DNA of 64,000 nucleotides from Rhodospirillaceae bacterium. Its GTDB lineage: Bacteria; Pseudomonadota; Alphaproteobacteria; Rhodospirillales; UBA2165. The notes beneath the pieces are model-generated. The model did no database searches and was not told where the DNA came from. It worked only from the letters and a program-made list of their open reading frames with translations. The stretch lies in contig CANIGJ010000005.1 of the NCBI GenBank assembly GCA_947467145.1, positions 109,806 through 173,805 of the forward strand, given 5' to 3'. Positions 26,356 to 35,129 of this stretch are shown here, in pieces (the stretch's first letter is position 1; each line of letters opens with the position of its first letter). Both the position numbers and the translations under genes were made by a program.

Positions 26356-26793
26356 ATGCCCGCCGCTCAGCCCCTATCGCTGGATGCGCTGCGACGCCTG
26401 ATCGCAGAGAACGACTATTGGAATCCCCACTCCGCACAGCACCAGGAATTGCAGCGCAAGGTGAGCCAAGGATTTGGGCGATTGTATCCGGCGAATGGGA
26501 ATGCCGCCGATGGCGTGCTTCTCGATAACGGCCGTCTCGATGATCGTGATGAATTAATCCGGCAATTGAAGCAACGTCACACCGACGTCGATAAGGAATA
26601 TTATGGCCTTTCAAACCAATACGCGCCGGTCGTTCCAGAATTGGATAAGGACGGAAATCTGATAAGGGATTACGTACCGACGCCAACTGAAGTAAACGAA
26701 CGCATGCGATTGTTGGATCAAGAAAGGCGTAAGCTTGAAGATCTACTCGAACATCTAGGATCTTCTACCGGCACCCGGTTCCGGATGGAGTAA
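26356..26793 (+). CDS. Hypothetical cytoplasmic protein
   Basis: 145 aa; ATG at 26356 is preceded by TTGGAGGC at good spacing. The sequence is charged and helical (DRDELIRQLKQRHTDVDKEY, RMRLLDQERRKLEDLLEHLG), without signal or membrane segments. A short Tyr/Pro-rich section lies between (YAPVVPELDKDGNLIRDYVP). No family recognised. It has its own promoter and ends TAATG, coupling it to the next gene. Base composition is lower in GC than the flagellar genes around it, a hint of later acquisition. The pair may form a cytoplasmic/secreted partner unit, but that is only suggested by coupling. Confidence 0.65.
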   Translation: MPAAQPLSLDALRRLIAENDYWNPHSAQHQELQRKVSQGFGRLYPANGNAADGVLLDNGRLDDRDELIRQLKQRHTDVDKEYYGLSNQYAPVVPELDKDGNLIRDYVPTPTEVNERMRLLDQERRKLEDLLEHLGSSTGTRFRME

Positions 26794-27215
26794 TGATGCG
26801 CGCATTTACCGTTAGTCTGATATTTGCGTTGAGCGGCCTCATATCTGTTTCCCGAGGAACAGCCGCCGAGATCGTCACGGAATGTCCGCATATCAACGAA
26901 CAAGGTCGCAAGCTCGTTAAGCGGCAGCTGCTGCCGGACACGTTGCCATTAAAACGAGTCGGCCAGAGAAATCGCGAGTTTCCAGCACCCTTTGCAGGAA
27001 CAGAATTAGACTGGCTCTTCTGGACCAAGGGGATGCCCCCAATCACGGACGCGGCGTTTTCCTGCATTTATGACGACAAGAACGAGATCGTCGTGCCGAT
27101 CGTCGGCATGCTGCTTAGTTGTCGGACCCTGATGCCTGCCGAACCGACTCCCTCCTCTCAGTGGCCTATCCTCTGCACCTCGGAAACCGATCCAGGTTTG
27201 CTGCTCGGCAAATAA
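26793..27215 (+). CDS. Small secreted protein, coupled to 26356
   Basis: 140 aa. The start overlaps the upstream TAA (TAATG). A signal peptide is evident (RAFTVSLIFALSGLISVSRG TAAE). The mature protein has four Cys (TECPH, FSCIYD, LLSCRT, ILCTSE), consistent with two periplasmic disulfides, and a Trp motif LDWLFWTKGMPP. No family recognised. It is followed at once by a perfect terminator. Confidence 0.68.
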   Translation: MMRAFTVSLIFALSGLISVSRGTAAEIVTECPHINEQGRKLVKRQLLPDTLPLKRVGQRNREFPAPFAGTELDWLFWTKGMPPITDAAFSCIYDDKNEIVVPIVGMLLSCRTLMPAEPTPSSQWPILCTSETDPGLLLGK

Positions 27216-27242
27216 AAAGCCCGGCGTTGAGGCCGGGCTTTT
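27215..27242. terminator. Bidirectional terminator between convergent units
   Basis: aaaagcccggc / gccgggctttt, perfect 11-bp stem with a 6-nt loop; A-run left and T-run right. It serves the secreted-protein gene and the end of speE. Confidence 0.87.
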
Positions 27243-27263
27243 CGCAGCACACCATGCGGCGGC

Positions 27264-28130
27264 TTATTTCTTGAGCGCGTCGTTCATCCAGGCCGGCAAT
27301 GCGAACGCGGCCTTATGGATCGCCGGCGTGTAATATCGGCTTTTGAAGCCGGCTTTCTTGAACCGTTCTTCAAGCGTCGCCAACGCGACATCGCGATGTT
27401 TGGCGTCATCGCTCGACCAGCCCAACGCCATCAAGCCGCAGGCGTAGGTCGGAACCGACGCGAGATAGACGGTCGAATCCTTGAAGATCTTACCCAAGCG
27501 CGCGACCGTCGTCGGGAATTCGTCGGGCTGCGCAAAGGGCACACCGCTTTGCGTGACCATGATGCCGCCCGGCGACATGCAGCTGCGGCAGTCGTTGTAG
27601 AATTCTTCGGTGAACAGCACCGCGCCCGGCCCCAGCGGATCGGTCGAGTCGACGATCACAACGTCATACTTTTCCGTCGTCTCTTTGACGAACTTGCAGC
27701 CGTCATCGATGATCACCTTGCCGCGCGGGTTGTCGAACACCCCGTCGGACAGGCTGGGCAGATACTTCTTGCTGATCTCGACCACCATGTCGTCGATGTC
27801 GACCATATGGCACAGCGACACGTTCGGATGGCGCAGCGCTTCGCGCATAATGCCGCCATCGCCGCCGCCAATAATCAACACTTTCGATGCGTTGCCGTGC
27901 GCCAGGATTGGCACATGCACCATCATCTCGTGGTAGGCGAATTCGTCATGCTCGGTGGTCTGGATGATCCCGTCGATGGCGAGAACGCGACCATACATCG
28001 CGTTCTCGAACACCAACACATCCTGATGCTCGCTCTTATCCTCGAAGAGGACTCGATCGATCTGAAACCTTTGAGCGTAACCTTTGTCGTACCACTTGGT
28101 GTAGAGAACTTCGTCGTACCAAGTCGTCAA
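27264..28130 (-). CDS. speE: Spermidine synthase SpeE
   Basis: 288 aa. The polyamine synthase signature is clear: VLIIGGGDGGIMREALRHP (decarboxylated-SAM site), VDSTDPLGPGAVLFTEEFY (substrate loop with the Asp pair) and the N-terminal WYDEVLYTKW with KSEHQDVLVFENAMYGRVLA. It transfers an aminopropyl group from decarboxylated SAM to putrescine. The start is TTG at 28130, overlapping the speD stop as TTGA, so SpeD and SpeE are made together. Confidence 0.94.
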   Translation of the reverse strand: MTTWYDEVLYTKWYDKGYAQRFQIDRVLFEDKSEHQDVLVFENAMYGRVLAIDGIIQTTEHDEFAYHEMMVHVPILAHGNASKVLIIGGGDGGIMREALRHPNVSLCHMVDIDDMVVEISKKYLPSLSDGVFDNPRGKVIIDDGCKFVKETTEKYDVVIVDSTDPLGPGAVLFTEEFYNDCRSCMSPGGIMVTQSGVPFAQPDEFPTTVARLGKIFKDSTVYLASVPTYACGLMALGWSSDDAKHRDVALATLEERFKKAGFKSRYYTPAIHKAAFALPAWMNDALKK

Positions 28131-28579
28131 GAAACAAGGCCTCGCCGGGCTTCATTGAGCTGAACATATTCGGGTAGGAGAGCTTCCTTGAGGGTTTTGA
28201 CCGCCTCATAGGGATCGCACGAACCGCACATGAAAATGTCGATCGCGGCGAAATTGCGCTCAGGCCAGGTGTGAATGCTGATATGCGATTCAGCGAGAAC
28301 CAGAACGCCCGATACACCGCCTTCTTCACCGAATTTCTTCAGGTGGCAATGCAGCGTGGTGGCGCCCGAGTTGATAGCACCCTGGCGCATGGCGCGCTCG
28401 ATGATGGCCGCGTCACCCAGATTGGTGGCGCCCCAGAAATCGAGCAGCAGATGACGGCCGGCGAACTTAACGCCGTCGCGTTCAACGAAGTAGTCGGTTT
28501 TAACGGGAGTGACGAGTTCCGGCGTCTCGTAATTTCCGGGCACGGCGTGCAACGGACGGATGTTCGATTTACGTGGCAT
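28127..28579 (-). CDS. speD: S-adenosylmethionine decarboxylase proenzyme SpeD
   Basis: About 150 aa if started at the ATG at 28579 (MPRKSN); an in-frame ATG 21 bp upstream is also possible. LAESHISIHTWPE contains the Glu-Ser pair where the proenzyme cleaves itself to form the pyruvoyl cofactor, and FMCGSCDP is the second family motif. It makes decarboxylated SAM for SpeE. The N-terminal 30 residues are longer than in the minimal bacterial enzyme. Confidence 0.92.
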   Translation of the reverse strand: MPRKSNIRPLHAVPGNYETPELVTPVKTDYFVERDGVKFAGRHLLLDFWGATNLGDAAIIERAMRQGAINSGATTLHCHLKKFGEEGGVSGVLVLAESHISIHTWPERNFAAIDIFMCGSCDPYEAVKTLKEALLPEYVQLNEARRGLVS

Positions 28580-28775
28580 AATTCCGAATCCCCAACCCAA
28601 AAGATAGGTTACAAGTCAGTAGACCAGAAGCAGCCGGCCGAGACCGGAAGCAAGCAGAAGGGGTTTTTAAGGCATCCACGGCGCAACGCAAGTGAAATTC
28701 GCCCCCGGGGGGAAAATTTTCCTATTGAACGCCTAGGGAAATTCCCCGTACCTCGATTCGAGGCGGAAGTCGGGC

Positions 28776-31700
28776 CTAATTGATCGAGGACAGCTTTCCG
28801 TCCTTCACCCGCTGTTTATAGACGGACATGAAGGAATTGAAGTTGCTGGCGGTCTTCACCCGATCGGTGATGCTTTTATAATCAATCAGGCCCGTGGCGT
28901 TGGGCGTGGCGATCAGGTTGAAAGCGTCCTTGAACGGCGTGGTGTTCATCGCGGCGCCGAAATCCTGCTTGAGCTTGGCGGCGCCCCGCTCGTTACCGCT
29001 CAATGTCACGGCGGTGGCGAAATTCAAGACCAGACGGGCTTGTTCTTCACTCAAAGGTTTGTTGGCGACGGCGCCCGCGCGGGTGACGAGCTTCTGAAGC
29101 GATTTCGACGCCTCGATCCAATTGCCTTGGCCCCAATAGATTTCGGCGCGGAGTTGATCGGCCTCGGCACTTTCGTCGCGCTCCAAAATCCGTTCGGCGT
29201 CCGGCACGCGACCCTGATCGACCAGGGCACGCGCCTGCAGCAGACGGCGCTGCGCCTGCAGATCGCCACTGACGCCGTCGAAACGGGTCTTCTCGATCGC
29301 CGCCATGGCCTCGAGCGGCTGGTGATTGAGCAGATAGACGGCGGCCAGTCGCGCCCCGACGCGCGCCTTCTCCGGTCCCTTGAGGCGGAATTGGACCTGA
29401 TCTTCAAGCAGTAGTGCGGCACGATCGAGCAAGTCGATGGCGGCCAGACGGTCGGCCAGCTTGCGGATCATCTCGTCGCCCGCCTCGCCCGACGGCGCCA
29501 ATTCCTTGAACTCGTCGAACAGCGCGATCGCGCGCACCGCGCCCATGCCGTCGGCGGCGTCCTTGAGGTAAAGGTCGTCGAACGCCTTCACCATCATGTC
29601 CGTAACCTTCGCCGCCTCAGGATTGTCGCGGAAATACGTCACCGCCTCCTGCAACGTGCGCAGCCCGTTGCGGTAGTCGCCGATGGACAGATAAAGCTGA
29701 CCGAGCTGTTTCAGCAGATTGAATTCGAACTCGCCGCCGCGCCAGGCGTAGCGCAGCTTCTCAAGCTCAACGATGGCGTCCTTGGGCGAGATCTTCTTTT
29801 GGCCGAGCAGCAGGTTGGCGCGCAGCACGGTGGCCTCGGCCATCGCCGGGCGGTAGGAGCCCTTCTCGACAGCTTCCCAGGCCGAGACGGCCTGATCGAA
29901 ATTGCCCGAAAGCTGATGCACCTTGCCTTCGAGCAGCGCCAAGCGGTCAATCTCGTTGCCCTGCGGCTTCTCCTCGGCCAGGACCTCAAGATAGCTGCTC
30001 GCCATCTGGGTATCGGCGATCGCCAGCGCCGCATTTATGATCACCTCGCCGAGACGCATTTTGAGCGCGCGGGGATAGGAACGGAAGACATCGCCCTTGG
30101 CCTTCAGCATCGGCGCGGCCGCGCGGTCGCGGCCCATAATCGCCTGACCGATGGCGCGCCAGAATTCGCCCTCGTCGTTGTCGTTGAAGGCCGGATAGGC
30201 GAAATCCTTTTCGGCCTCTTCCTCGCGGTCGATCAGGAAATTGGCGGCGCCGCGCAGCAGGCGGAAGTCGGCGCGGTTCTCGACCGCGGGATCGATCAAC
30301 GCCATGGTGTCGAGCACGCCGACGCCTTCATACCCCAGATCGCCGGCGATCAGGAATTGCGCGTAATCGAGCCGGGCCTGCATCTTGTTGCCGGGCTGCG
30401 CGTCGGCGACCTTATCGAGCGCCGCCGCATTTTCCTTGTTGAAATCGGTGAGCGTTTGGATACGCCGCGCGACGCGCCAGCTATCGGGCTGGAAGATGCG
30501 GCTGACCTGACGGAACGATCCGATGCGTGCCCCGGCCTGCGCCTGCGGCGTCAGGTTGGACAGCACCAACGGCTGGGTAGCACCGTTGATTTCGACGCCG
30601 CGCTGCACCGGGCGCACGCGCAGATCGTCGATCCTGGGATGCACGACGATTCCTTGCGCGGACGGCAGCACATCGAATTGCGGCAAGGTGTAGGGACGCA
30701 GCACGCCATTGGCGAGCGGGATGATCGGTACGACGACGATGTTGTCGCCGACCTCGGGATCGCGCAGCGGCAACGCCTCGCCCGGTTGCGCGACGGCAAT
30801 CACCATCTGCGACGCGCCGCCCTGCAGCTGCTCGGGCTTGGGCTCGATCGCGGTCTGCGGGGTCAACGGCTGGCGGCGGAAATCGAAAATCCAGGCGAAG
30901 CCGTCGCGCCGGATCGACGGATTGAAATCGGGCTCGGTGGTGATCACCCGCACGAAGGTGCCGCGCGGGCTTTCGACCTGCGTGACCGCCTTGGCGACCC
31001 CAGCGAGCGTCTTGGCGGCCGCCGCCGTATCGACCTTGGCCGCGCGGTCGAAGACGAACCACAGGCTGCCCGCGCGCCGGAACACGGCGGCCCCCACGGG
31101 TTCGGTCCAATCGACCCGCCAGGAGGCCTCAGTGCCCGCCGGCGCCGGCCCAGCGGGTGCGGCCGCCTGCGGTGGCGGTGCGGCAGGAGCAGGCGCAGCA
31201 GCGGGCGCCGGTGCTGGAGCGGGTGCCGCAGGAGCGCTGGCTTGCGGCGCCGGAGCCGGGGCTTGGGCCTGAGCAGGTTCAGATGCCGGTGGCGCAGCTT
31301 CCCGTGGGGCTGCCGGAGTTAGAGCCAGCGGTTGCGGCTGAGCCGCTGCGGGCGGCGGAGTGGCTGGAGCTGGAGCTGCAGCCGGCGCGGCTGCCGTGCG
31401 GGCCGGCAGAGCCTGCGTCGGTGCCGCCGCCGCATCGTTCGGCCCGGTCGGATTATAGACGTCGATCACGATCTTCGGGCCGGACTTCGTGCTCTGGATC
31501 TTCGAACTCGACGGCACATTCAGCGTGACAACCGTGCTGTTGCCGACGATCTCGCTCGCCGCACCGGCGATATTCTTGGCCCGTCCCGCCGCGCCGAGAT
31601 TGATCGTCGCCGGACGGTCGAACGTCACCAGCGCGCGATTGCCGCGCTGGTCGATCCGGAACGGCACATCGCGCTCCCAATCGAACACGAGGCGGCCATA

Positions 31701-32318
31701 TTGCTCATGCTCGCCGGTGCGCACGCCGATGCGTTCGGCCGGACCCGCCGTTGTCGGTGCCGGCGCGGCAGGGGCCGCTTTGGGTTCGCCTTTGGCCTGC
31801 AACTGGGCCTGAAGTTGGGCTTGCGGCTGAACCTGCATCTGCTGGAGTTGCTGAAGCTGCTGCGGCGACAAGGTTGCCGGGGGCGCGGCCGGTGCAGCCG
31901 CCTGAGGCGTCGCGGTCCGGGGCGGCGATTCCGGCGTATCGACGACCTCGACGACGACCGAATTACCCTGGGCAAAGAAATTAAGATCGAAGCTGCCCTG
32001 GAGCGGAAACGTCACCGTCTGGTTGTTGTTCGACAGCGCCGGCGCGCCGATATAGCGCGATAGGGCCCCCGGCACGCCGGCGAAGTTCGATTCGACCGGA
32101 CGGCCAAACTGGACGACGAGTTGGCGGCCCTGGATGCGCGCGACGAACGGCACCGGGCTCGGCCAGCCGAACGTGATGCGACCGGCCACGGGCGTCTGGC
32201 TGACGCCGACGCTCACCCGATCGGCCCAGGCATCGTTCGCCCCCAGGAGCGCCACCGTAGCCACGGCGAACGCCCAGAGCGCCTTCAGAAACGTCGTTTT
32301 TCTCTCAGAATGAGCCAC
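28776..32318 (-). CDS. Large secreted AMIN/TPR-like protein at the end of the fliL-motE operon
   Basis: 1180 aa. A signal peptide (ALWAFAVATVALLGANDAWA) is followed by AMIN-like beta units (GRITFGWPSPVPFVARIQGR and a second copy around residue 205, RLVFDWERDVPFRIDQRGNR), a long Ala/Pro/Gln-rich linker (about 290-400), another such unit (about 400-480) and a C-terminal half of TPR-like helices (about 640-1130). It overlaps the MotB-like gene by 14 bp. AMIN domains bind periplasmic structures such as peptidoglycan-associated machines, so a role at the stator or outer rings is reasonable, but no named function is recognised. It is the last gene of the operon. Confidence 0.75.
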   Translation of the reverse strand: MAHSERKTTFLKALWAFAVATVALLGANDAWADRVSVGVSQTPVAGRITFGWPSPVPFVARIQGRQLVVQFGRPVESNFAGVPGALSRYIGAPALSNNNQTVTFPLQGSFDLNFFAQGNSVVVEVVDTPESPPRTATPQAAAPAAPPATLSPQQLQQLQQMQVQPQAQLQAQLQAKGEPKAAPAAPAPTTAGPAERIGVRTGEHEQYGRLVFDWERDVPFRIDQRGNRALVTFDRPATINLGAAGRAKNIAGAASEIVGNSTVVTLNVPSSSKIQSTKSGPKIVIDVYNPTGPNDAAAAPTQALPARTAAAPAAAPAPATPPPAAAQPQPLALTPAAPREAAPPASEPAQAQAPAPAPQASAPAAPAPAPAPAAAPAPAAPPPQAAAPAGPAPAGTEASWRVDWTEPVGAAVFRRAGSLWFVFDRAAKVDTAAAAKTLAGVAKAVTQVESPRGTFVRVITTEPDFNPSIRRDGFAWIFDFRRQPLTPQTAIEPKPEQLQGGASQMVIAVAQPGEALPLRDPEVGDNIVVVPIIPLANGVLRPYTLPQFDVLPSAQGIVVHPRIDDLRVRPVQRGVEINGATQPLVLSNLTPQAQAGARIGSFRQVSRIFQPDSWRVARRIQTLTDFNKENAAALDKVADAQPGNKMQARLDYAQFLIAGDLGYEGVGVLDTMALIDPAVENRADFRLLRGAANFLIDREEEAEKDFAYPAFNDNDEGEFWRAIGQAIMGRDRAAAPMLKAKGDVFRSYPRALKMRLGEVIINAALAIADTQMASSYLEVLAEEKPQGNEIDRLALLEGKVHQLSGNFDQAVSAWEAVEKGSYRPAMAEATVLRANLLLGQKKISPKDAIVELEKLRYAWRGGEFEFNLLKQLGQLYLSIGDYRNGLRTLQEAVTYFRDNPEAAKVTDMMVKAFDDLYLKDAADGMGAVRAIALFDEFKELAPSGEAGDEMIRKLADRLAAIDLLDRAALLLEDQVQFRLKGPEKARVGARLAAVYLLNHQPLEAMAAIEKTRFDGVSGDLQAQRRLLQARALVDQGRVPDAERILERDESAEADQLRAEIYWGQGNWIEASKSLQKLVTRAGAVANKPLSEEQARLVLNFATAVTLSGNERGAAKLKQDFGAAMNTTPFKDAFNLIATPNATGLIDYKSITDRVKTASNFNSFMSVYKQRVKDGKLSSIN

Positions 32319-33003
32319 CGGTCGCCATTATCACGATATCGATCCGACGAGACAATATTTGCCGCCGATCCGGCGCCGTTCCGGCCAATTCAACATTGCG
32401 CGAACGGCCATAGCCATAACTCAGGATTTCCGCGCCATACCCGGCGCTTTTGAGCGCATTGGCAACCTGGATCGAACGCGCGAGCGACAATTCCCAGTCC
32501 GAGGTATAGGAGGCGCCGTCGAAGCTGTCCTCCTCCGAATAGCCCGCTACCCCGATTTGATTCTCGATATTGCGGAGCACACCGCCCAGCTCGAACAGCT
32601 CGGCCCGCGCCTGATCGGCGAGCTGCGCCGTGCCGGGGCGGAATAGGCGCTCGCCCGACAAGGACAGAATGACGCGATCTTCCAGCATCACGAGTGTCGA
32701 GTCTTTGAGCACCGCGCTTTTGTCCACCTTCTGCTGCAGCACCGCCGACAGATATTCGAGATTGATCGCGCGGCGGCGAAAGATGGTGGAGATATTGTAG
32801 TCGGCCGAGGGGGCGACCTGCGGCGTAACGCGCGTCGGGTTCATCGTCGTCGACAAGGTATCGATCAGATGCTGCCACTTGTCGTTCTTGACCTTCGACA
32901 TCGACACCAACATGACGAAGAAGCACAACAGCAACGTCATTAAGTCGATCAGCGAGATGACCCAGATCGTGCTCTGGTTGGACTCGTGCGATTTATCCGC
33001 CAT
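32305..33003 (-). CDS. MotB-like protein with OmpA domain (second copy)
   Basis: 232 aa from the ATG at 33003; a longer upstream frame runs through the preceding gene and is unlikely. The single membrane segment WVISLIDLMTLLLCFFVMLV has an Asp (residue 20) at the place of the proton-carrying Asp32 of MotB. The C-terminus is an OmpA/MotB peptidoglycan-binding domain (IGVAGYSEEDSFDGASYTSD, LSLARSIQVANALKSAGYGA, GYGRSRNV). It overlaps the previous MotB-like gene by 11 bp. It may be a stator subunit or an accessory relative; no MotA is encoded in this window. Confidence 0.78.
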   Translation of the reverse strand: MADKSHESNQSTIWVISLIDLMTLLLCFFVMLVSMSKVKNDKWQHLIDTLSTTMNPTRVTPQVAPSADYNISTIFRRRAINLEYLSAVLQQKVDKSAVLKDSTLVMLEDRVILSLSGERLFRPGTAQLADQARAELFELGGVLRNIENQIGVAGYSEEDSFDGASYTSDWELSLARSIQVANALKSAGYGAEILSYGYGRSRNVELAGTAPDRRQILSRRIDIVIMATGGSF

Positions 33004-33721
33004 TGGATTTCTCCGAGGCGGGTACCGCCTCGTCCTTGGGTTCGAGAAGCTGCTTGTAGAACGAGCGCACCTCGTCGGCCGAACGCACATAGAACCAGAT
33101 GACGATCTGCTGCGGATTGCCCTTACGCACGCCGATGGCGATCGTATCGGGCGGCACGCCGCGCGCCAGCATGTCGCGCACGAAGGCGCCGGCGCGGGCC
33201 ATCTGCAAGGTCTGTCCGACGGGCAGCAAGCGGCCGGCTTCCTCTTCGATGCCGATCACGAATTCCATATCGAAATGATAGCCGGGCGGACGGCCGCTCA
33301 AGGACGCGATCAGGCGATCGACCATCGGGATGTAGGCGTCACGGATGTTCGTGGTGTCGGGCAGGAACAACGAATCCGCGTTGACGACTACACGCATGAT
33401 CGAGCCCGGCTGCACGATCTCGATCTTCTCGACGGCTAGCGCGGTCGCGAACAGCTTGGTCACCGCACCTTGGAATTCATCGTTGCCGAGAAAACGGCCG
33501 GTGGTCGAAGTGAAGGTCGTCGCCTCGGTGTTCGGCGGCACGATCGACGCAAAGGCGGAATTCAGACTAGCGCGCACCGCGTTGGTCTTCACGTCTTCGA
33601 AGGTCGACATGGAGAACAGCAAGATGAAGAACGCGAACATGACGCCTGTCAGATCGAGCAGGCTCATCAGCCAGATGACCTTGGGCGTCTCGCGGATCGG
33701 AGGAGCGTAACTCTCCTGCAT
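32993..33721 (-). CDS. MotB-like protein (first copy)
   Basis: 242 aa. VIWLMSLLDLTGVMFAFFIL is a MotB-type membrane segment with Asp23 at the proton site. The periplasmic part resembles an OmpA/MotB domain (DSLFLPDTTNIRDAYIPMVD, GRLLPVGQTLQMARAGAFVR, GVPPDTIAIGVRKGNP) but is more diverged than the second copy and lacks clear peptidoglycan-binding motifs. The tandem arrangement with a second MotB-like gene downstream and motE upstream points to a stator-related function. It follows motE after 61 bp. Confidence 0.76.
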   Translation of the reverse strand: MQESYAPPIRETPKVIWLMSLLDLTGVMFAFFILLFSMSTFEDVKTNAVRASLNSAFASIVPPNTEATTFTSTTGRFLGNDEFQGAVTKLFATALAVEKIEIVQPGSIMRVVVNADSLFLPDTTNIRDAYIPMVDRLIASLSGRPPGYHFDMEFVIGIEEEAGRLLPVGQTLQMARAGAFVRDMLARGVPPDTIAIGVRKGNPQQIVIWFYVRSADEVRSFYKQLLEPKDEAVPASEKSNGG

Positions 33722-33782
33722 AGGCTCCTCGAACGGTGTAAAAGCGCGAGGTCCGCTGGATCAGCGGCCTCAGCGTTTCATA

Positions 33783-34523
33783 TCAGCTGCCAGCGCCGGC
33801 GGGCAACTTGCGCGCGGACGCGATCTTGTCGGTCAGTTCCTTGGCCCGATCCGGCGTAATGGCCGCCATGATCGGCGACAATTTCCGCTCTTTCATCCGT
33901 TCGGCGACCTTAAAGAGCGTATCGATATCGAGCGTTTCGAAAATCCGGCCGGCCTCTTTTGGCTTCATACCTTCATAGATCTTAACCAGACTCTGGATGC
34001 GCGCCTCTTCCTGCTCATCATGTTTGGCGATGAGCGCATCTATCGCGGTCTGCAGGGTCTTCAGCTCGACGATTTTCTTGTCGATGCGCTGCTCGGCGGC
34101 CTGCAGCAGGGCCTGGCGCACCGTCATTTCCTGGGTCTGCTTCTCGATCGCTTCGCGTCGTTCGGCGAGCGATTGCAGAAGATCGATTTCGTTCTGCGTG
34201 AACAGGGTCGGATCGTTGGCCGGATCGGACGAGTCCGCGGGCGCGGCGGGAACGACATCGCCGGCCGAACGTTGCGGCGCGGCGGCAGGCGGCTGGTTTG
34301 GCGCGGCGGGGGCCTGGGCCGGCTGCAACGGCGCCGGGCCGCCTTTAGCCTGGGCCGGAACACCCTTGGGTGCCGGCGGCTGCTGCGCCTGCACCTTCGC
34401 GACTTCGAGCGCGGACTTGCCGGTCAGCAGATCCGCCACGTCGCCGATCTTCACGCTTACGATCAGGACCGCGACAAAGATCGCGACCGGCATAATGCGA
34501 AGTCGGAGGATGAATTTGAACAT
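33783..34523 (-). CDS. motE: MotE-like flagellar motility protein
   Basis: 246 aa. An N-terminal membrane segment (MPVAIFVAVLIVSVKIGDV), a Pro/Ala-rich linker, a coiled coil (about 120-180, ending DALIAKHDEQEEARIQ) and a C-terminal MgtE-N/FliG-like helical domain (YEGMKPKEAGRIFETLDIDT, ERKLSPIMAAITPDRAKELT). This is the layout of MotE, a periplasmic chaperone for motor proteins such as MotC in rhizobia. Located between the DUF6468-like gene and the two MotB-like genes. Confidence 0.8.
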   Translation of the reverse strand: MFKFILRLRIMPVAIFVAVLIVSVKIGDVADLLTGKSALEVAKVQAQQPPAPKGVPAQAKGGPAPLQPAQAPAAPNQPPAAAPQRSAGDVVPAAPADSSDPANDPTLFTQNEIDLLQSLAERREAIEKQTQEMTVRQALLQAAEQRIDKKIVELKTLQTAIDALIAKHDEQEEARIQSLVKIYEGMKPKEAGRIFETLDIDTLFKVAERMKERKLSPIMAAITPDRAKELTDKIASARKLPAGAGS

Positions 34524-34577
34524 CGGCGGCTCTCCGGCGGGGCCTAATTAAAAGAAGTAGTCCATATTCTGGATCGA

Positions 34578-35129
34578 CTAGCGAACGGCGCGCAATGCCT
34601 TCAGCAACTGACGCTCGGCGTCGGCCTTTTCCGAAGGATTGACGTCGCGGCGCGTCGCCACACCCAGCACCGGCTCGTTCGCGCCAGCACGCTCAGCCAC
34701 CGCACGCTCGTTGGCGGCGCGGCGATCGATGCGTTCCTCCGCCAAGGCGGTCAGGGTTGCGATCTTGCTGTTGTTGTTGCGCGTCTCGACCTTTTCGCCG
34801 CGCTCGCCGCCGCGTTCGGCTGTACGCACGCTGCGTTCCAGTTTGTCGGCCGTACCGGTGCCGCGATCGATGAGGAATTCAAGATCGCGCCGCACGCTTT
34901 CGGCCCGCGTCATGATGCCTTGCAACTCGGTGACCGAGCCTTGCGTTGCCGCACGCAGCTGCGCCACGCCCTGCTCGGCGCGTTGCGTCGCCTTGCTGAA
35001 GCTCATCGCCAACTTTTCCAGATCTTTCTGGTCGCGGCGCAGCGCCGTGATTTTCTTATTGAGGACGAAGCCATAACCGATGGCCATGACGAGCAAGATG
35101 ATCAGCGATAACTCGATTGCGATGGTCAC
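34578..35129 (-). CDS. Membrane/coiled-coil protein in the flagellar operon (DUF6468-like)
   Basis: 183 aa from the GTG at 35129, which overlaps the fliM stop as GTGA; a longer open frame upstream lies inside fliM and is not used. One N-terminal membrane helix (TIAIELSLIILLVMAIGYGF) is followed by a coiled coil (about 30-105, KKITALRRDQKDLEKLAMSF) and a charged tail. The pattern corresponds to the DUF6468-type proteins found between fliM and motE in related alphaproteobacteria; I am moderately sure of that name. Role unknown, probably motor- or export-related by position. Confidence 0.7.
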   Translation of the reverse strand: MTIAIELSLIILLVMAIGYGFVLNKKITALRRDQKDLEKLAMSFSKATQRAEQGVAQLRAATQGSVTELQGIMTRAESVRRDLEFLIDRGTGTADKLERSVRTAERGGERGEKVETRNNNSKIATLTALAEERIDRRAANERAVAERAGANEPVLGVATRRDVNPSEKADAERQLLKALRAVR

